A stretch of 6,028 nucleotides of DNA from Nitrospirota bacterium. GTDB taxonomy: Bacteria; Nitrospirota; Thermodesulfovibrionia; Thermodesulfovibrionales; JdFR-88. The notes under the pieces are model-generated. The model did no database searches. It saw only the letters and a program-made list of their open reading frames with translations, and was not told the origin of the DNA. The position numbers and the translations under genes are program-made. Each line of letters starts with the position of its first letter. Within the stretch, counting starts at the first letter, position 1. Where the stretch lies: NCBI GenBank assembly GCA_021812785.1, contig JAKAMR010000116.1, positions 1 to 6,028 on the forward strand. Reading direction: 5' to 3'. Shown in pieces: positions 4,690 through 6,028 of this stretch.

Positions 4690-5040
4690 ATGAAAAAAGG
4701 ATTTATCCCACCGGCCATTGTGGTTCTTGCTGCCTTGTTTGTCTTCGGATGCAGCACAAACCGGTTCATAGTCTATAAGCATGGAAAGGCCTATTATTTC
4801 GCAAGCAGGCGGGAAGGCCTTCACCACATGCTCTGCGACAGCGGCGATTTTAAAAAGGTGCTTGCGGACTCCAGCGTCCCGCAGGACAAAAAAGACGCCC
4901 TGTACCGCTACAACTGCACACAGCCGGACAGCAACAAGGTGCAGGCCCTGTATATCTCCCTCACCCCGGACCAGAGAAAAAGCATAAGAGAGGCCTTCGA
5001 GAAAGAGGGGTACGAGATAAACTACTTCCCCTGCGGCTGA
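4690..5040 (+). CDS. Small cysteine-containing lipoprotein of unknown function
   Basis: The 116-residue protein starts MKKGFIPPAIVVLAALF and has a lipobox VFGC, so it should be cleaved and lipidated at Cys21 and anchored in a membrane facing the periplasm. The mature part holds Cys49 (HHMLCDSGDF), Cys76 (LYRYNCTQ) and Cys115 (YFPCG, at the end), with a helical charged stretch (LTPDQRKSIREAFEKEGY, 91-108). The fold is not recognised. ATG 4690 is preferred over TTG 4675: GGAGAGG (4677-4683) lies 6 bp upstream, and the lysines and hydrophobic core follow directly. It lies 119 bp after the TlpA-like gene on the same strand. Its cysteines could be substrates of that thioredoxin, but nothing here proves it. 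The gap holds a weak terminator and a stem-loop, so the two genes may be separately expressed. Confidence 0.75.
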   Translation: MKKGFIPPAIVVLAALFVFGCSTNRFIVYKHGKAYYFASRREGLHHMLCDSGDFKKVLADSSVPQDKKDALYRYNCTQPDSNKVQALYISLTPDQRKSIREAFEKEGYEINYFPCG

Positions 5041-5051
5041 GACTAAGACTC

Positions 5052-5069
5052 CGCGCCCGGTCGGGTGCG
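5052..5069. repeat. GC-rich inverted repeat beside the bidirectional terminator
   Basis: CGCGCCC (5052-5058) and GGGTGCG (5063-5069) form a 7-bp stem with one G-T pair around GGTC. It lies 11 bp after the lipoprotein stop and is followed on this strand by A residues, so alone it is not a terminator. It may stabilise the 3' end of the transcript. Confidence 0.4.
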
Positions 5070-5096
5070 AAAAAAAAACTGGCGAGGGCAGTTTTT
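5070..5096. terminator. Bidirectional intrinsic terminator between convergent genes
   Basis: AAAAACTG (5074-5081) and CAGTTTTT (5089-5096) form a perfect 8-bp stem around GCGAGGG. A T tract follows in both directions: T5092-5096 for rightward transcripts, and the A run at 5070-5078 read on the other strand. It serves the lipoprotein gene and the leftward GT117-like gene, whose stop codons lie on either side. Confidence 0.65.
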
Positions 5097-5126
5097 ACCC
5101 GGAAGATAGCGTACTCCGGCGGACAT

Positions 5127-6028
5127 TCATGCGTTCGGGCTTACTGTTTTTTCAGTTATCCCGACCTCTACCGAAAGTCTGTTTACGCTTCCCAGGTATT
5201 CAAGCAGGCCGTGCTCCTTCAAGTATTCATATTTGAGGCTGGCTTTGGGGCTGCGGGCATCCGAAAGCAGTATATACTCCATAACATTGGCGATGTCTGC
5301 CATCTTTGAATAGGGCATGCCTTTCTCTACTTTATGCAGGAAATCCAGAGCCCCCGGCTTTCCGCCTGTTTTTAGAAGCTGGGCCGTGGCAACCGGTAAA
5401 AAGTCTTCCGGATCTACCAGGCTCATGGCTGTTTTTTCCAGTTTTTTGTTACGAGGCCGGCCTTTCAGGGAGATGGCCGACATAAGGGCAAACCCGTACT
5501 GGTTTTTTTCCTCGGCGGTCATTGGATCACTATTAAAGTCCGTGGCCACCCTTTCGTAATTCAGCTTTTCGTAATTTTCAAGCAGAAATTCGTATGATTT
5601 TTCCATGGGCGAACCTTTGATAAATATCATGTAGGTAAGCGGGCCGGTAAAGAGCATGGTTTGATATCTCTTTTTCAGGATATCTGTCATGGCCTCGGGG
5701 TGAATGGTAAAAAATCTTTTCTGGTTACAGAGGGCGTCAAGACCCGCATATGTCATCTTGAGATTGTTAGCGCCCGCCGGCTCTATGTAATTTTTAAAGA
5801 GGTCATGGTTAAAAAGAAAGCTGGACCTGCCGATTATGAAATATTGCTGGGAAGGCGGTATGCGGTTTAAGGCAAGGACGTCCTCCCTGTACCTTTCTAC
5901 CCACTGCATATAATAGTTCCCGAAATCGGGGTCGTCCCCGGAGAGAAGCAGGACGCTGCTTGCAGGCAGCACGCTAAGGGTGTCCCTTGCGTGGTCGTAG
6001 GCTGTATAACTTGAGCTGAGGGAATAGA
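5127..6028 (-). CDS. C-terminal part of a DUF2723/GT117-like membrane protein (partial)
   Basis: The frame is open past the right edge; 299 residues are visible and the N-terminus is missing. A GTG at 5972 lies inside this frame but is not the start: sequence upstream (YDHARDTLS) joins smoothly to VLPASSVLLLSGDDPDF and YYMQWVERYREDVLALN. That block matches the soluble segment following the membrane helices in DUF2723 proteins (glycosyltransferase family 117, related to TMEM260 and O-mannosyltransferases), where a pattern like LP-x-G-x-V-L-x-x-x-G-D is followed by YLQ-x-V-E-x-x-R-P-D-V. The rest is mostly helical and hydrophilic, with TPR-like spacing but no clear repeats. The active-site acidic loop expected in the missing N-terminal half cannot be checked. 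Probable role: transfer of sugar onto envelope proteins or lipids (inference). It ends at TGA 5127-5129, convergent with the lipoprotein gene. Confidence 0.65.
   Translation of the reverse strand, partial: YSLSSSYTAYDHARDTLSVLPASSVLLLSGDDPDFGNYYMQWVERYREDVLALNRIPPSQQYFIIGRSSFLFNHDLFKNYIEPAGANNLKMTYAGLDALCNQKRFFTIHPEAMTDILKKRYQTMLFTGPLTYMIFIKGSPMEKSYEFLLENYEKLNYERVATDFNSDPMTAEEKNQYGFALMSAISLKGRPRNKKLEKTAMSLVDPEDFLPVATAQLLKTGGKPGALDFLHKVEKGMPYSKMADIANVMEYILLSDARSPKASLKYEYLKEHGLLEYLGSVNRLSVEVGITEKTVSPNA

Noticed and set aside
4287..4827. Long minus strand ORFs opposite the thioredoxin and lipoprotein genes
   Set aside because: They are shadows of two well-supported + strand genes and show no domain pattern.
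5972..5972. GTG at 5970-5972 as start of the minus strand gene
   Set aside because: Family-like sequence continues upstream in frame to the window edge, so the gene is partial and starts outside.

Overview
The window looks like a bacterial chromosome fragment from an anaerobic or microaerophilic lineage, most plausibly Nitrospirota or Desulfobacterota. This is an inference from frequent ATA (Ile) and AGG (Arg) codons and from the gene set (Crp/Fnr regulator, TlpA-type thioredoxin, small haem-copper-oxidase-like membrane protein, GT117-type membrane protein). No rRNA, tRNA or CRISPR array was seen, so taxonomy is not firm.

Left third (1-1465), mobile-element wreckage. A fragment of a repeat-type beta-propeller gene (about 3-140, +) breaks off where a complete REP-associated tyrosine transposase (RAYT, 155-688, -) begins. 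A REP-like imperfect hairpin (723-751) lies 34 bp upstream of the RAYT start. It abuts the 3' half of an IS66-family transposase (about 757-1449, +) that has lost its first catalytic Asp, and the IS66 right terminus (CGCTTAC) ends at 1465. The apparent 302-codon ORF from 541 is an artefact: its first 70 or so codons are antisense to the RAYT gene and its leader.

Middle (1466-3801). A small four-helix haem-copper oxidase subunit I-like protein (1616-2029, +) is followed by about 360 bp with no intact gene. That stretch holds two short frames that read like decayed coding sequence. A SprT-like zinc metalloprotease gene (2393-3118, +) then converges on a Crp/Fnr-family regulator gene (3130-3801, -).

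Regulatory hub (3802-4049). Between the divergent regulator and TlpA-like genes lie two near-consensus promoters of identical design (TTGACA, 17 bp, TAATAT). A strong intrinsic terminator sits between them, so the upstream promoter would make a roughly 70-nt terminated RNA. The downstream promoter would start transcription essentially on the tlpA-like ATG, and its -10 box overlaps a long palindrome. This is the most interesting part of the window.

Right third (4034-6028). A secreted or membrane-anchored TlpA/ResA-type thioredoxin (4034-4570, +) is followed by a small cysteine-containing lipoprotein (4690-5040, +; the ATG at 4690 is preferred over the TTG at 4675). A bidirectional terminator (5074-5096) separates it from the convergent C-terminal part of a DUF2723/GT117-like membrane protein (5127 to beyond 6028, -).
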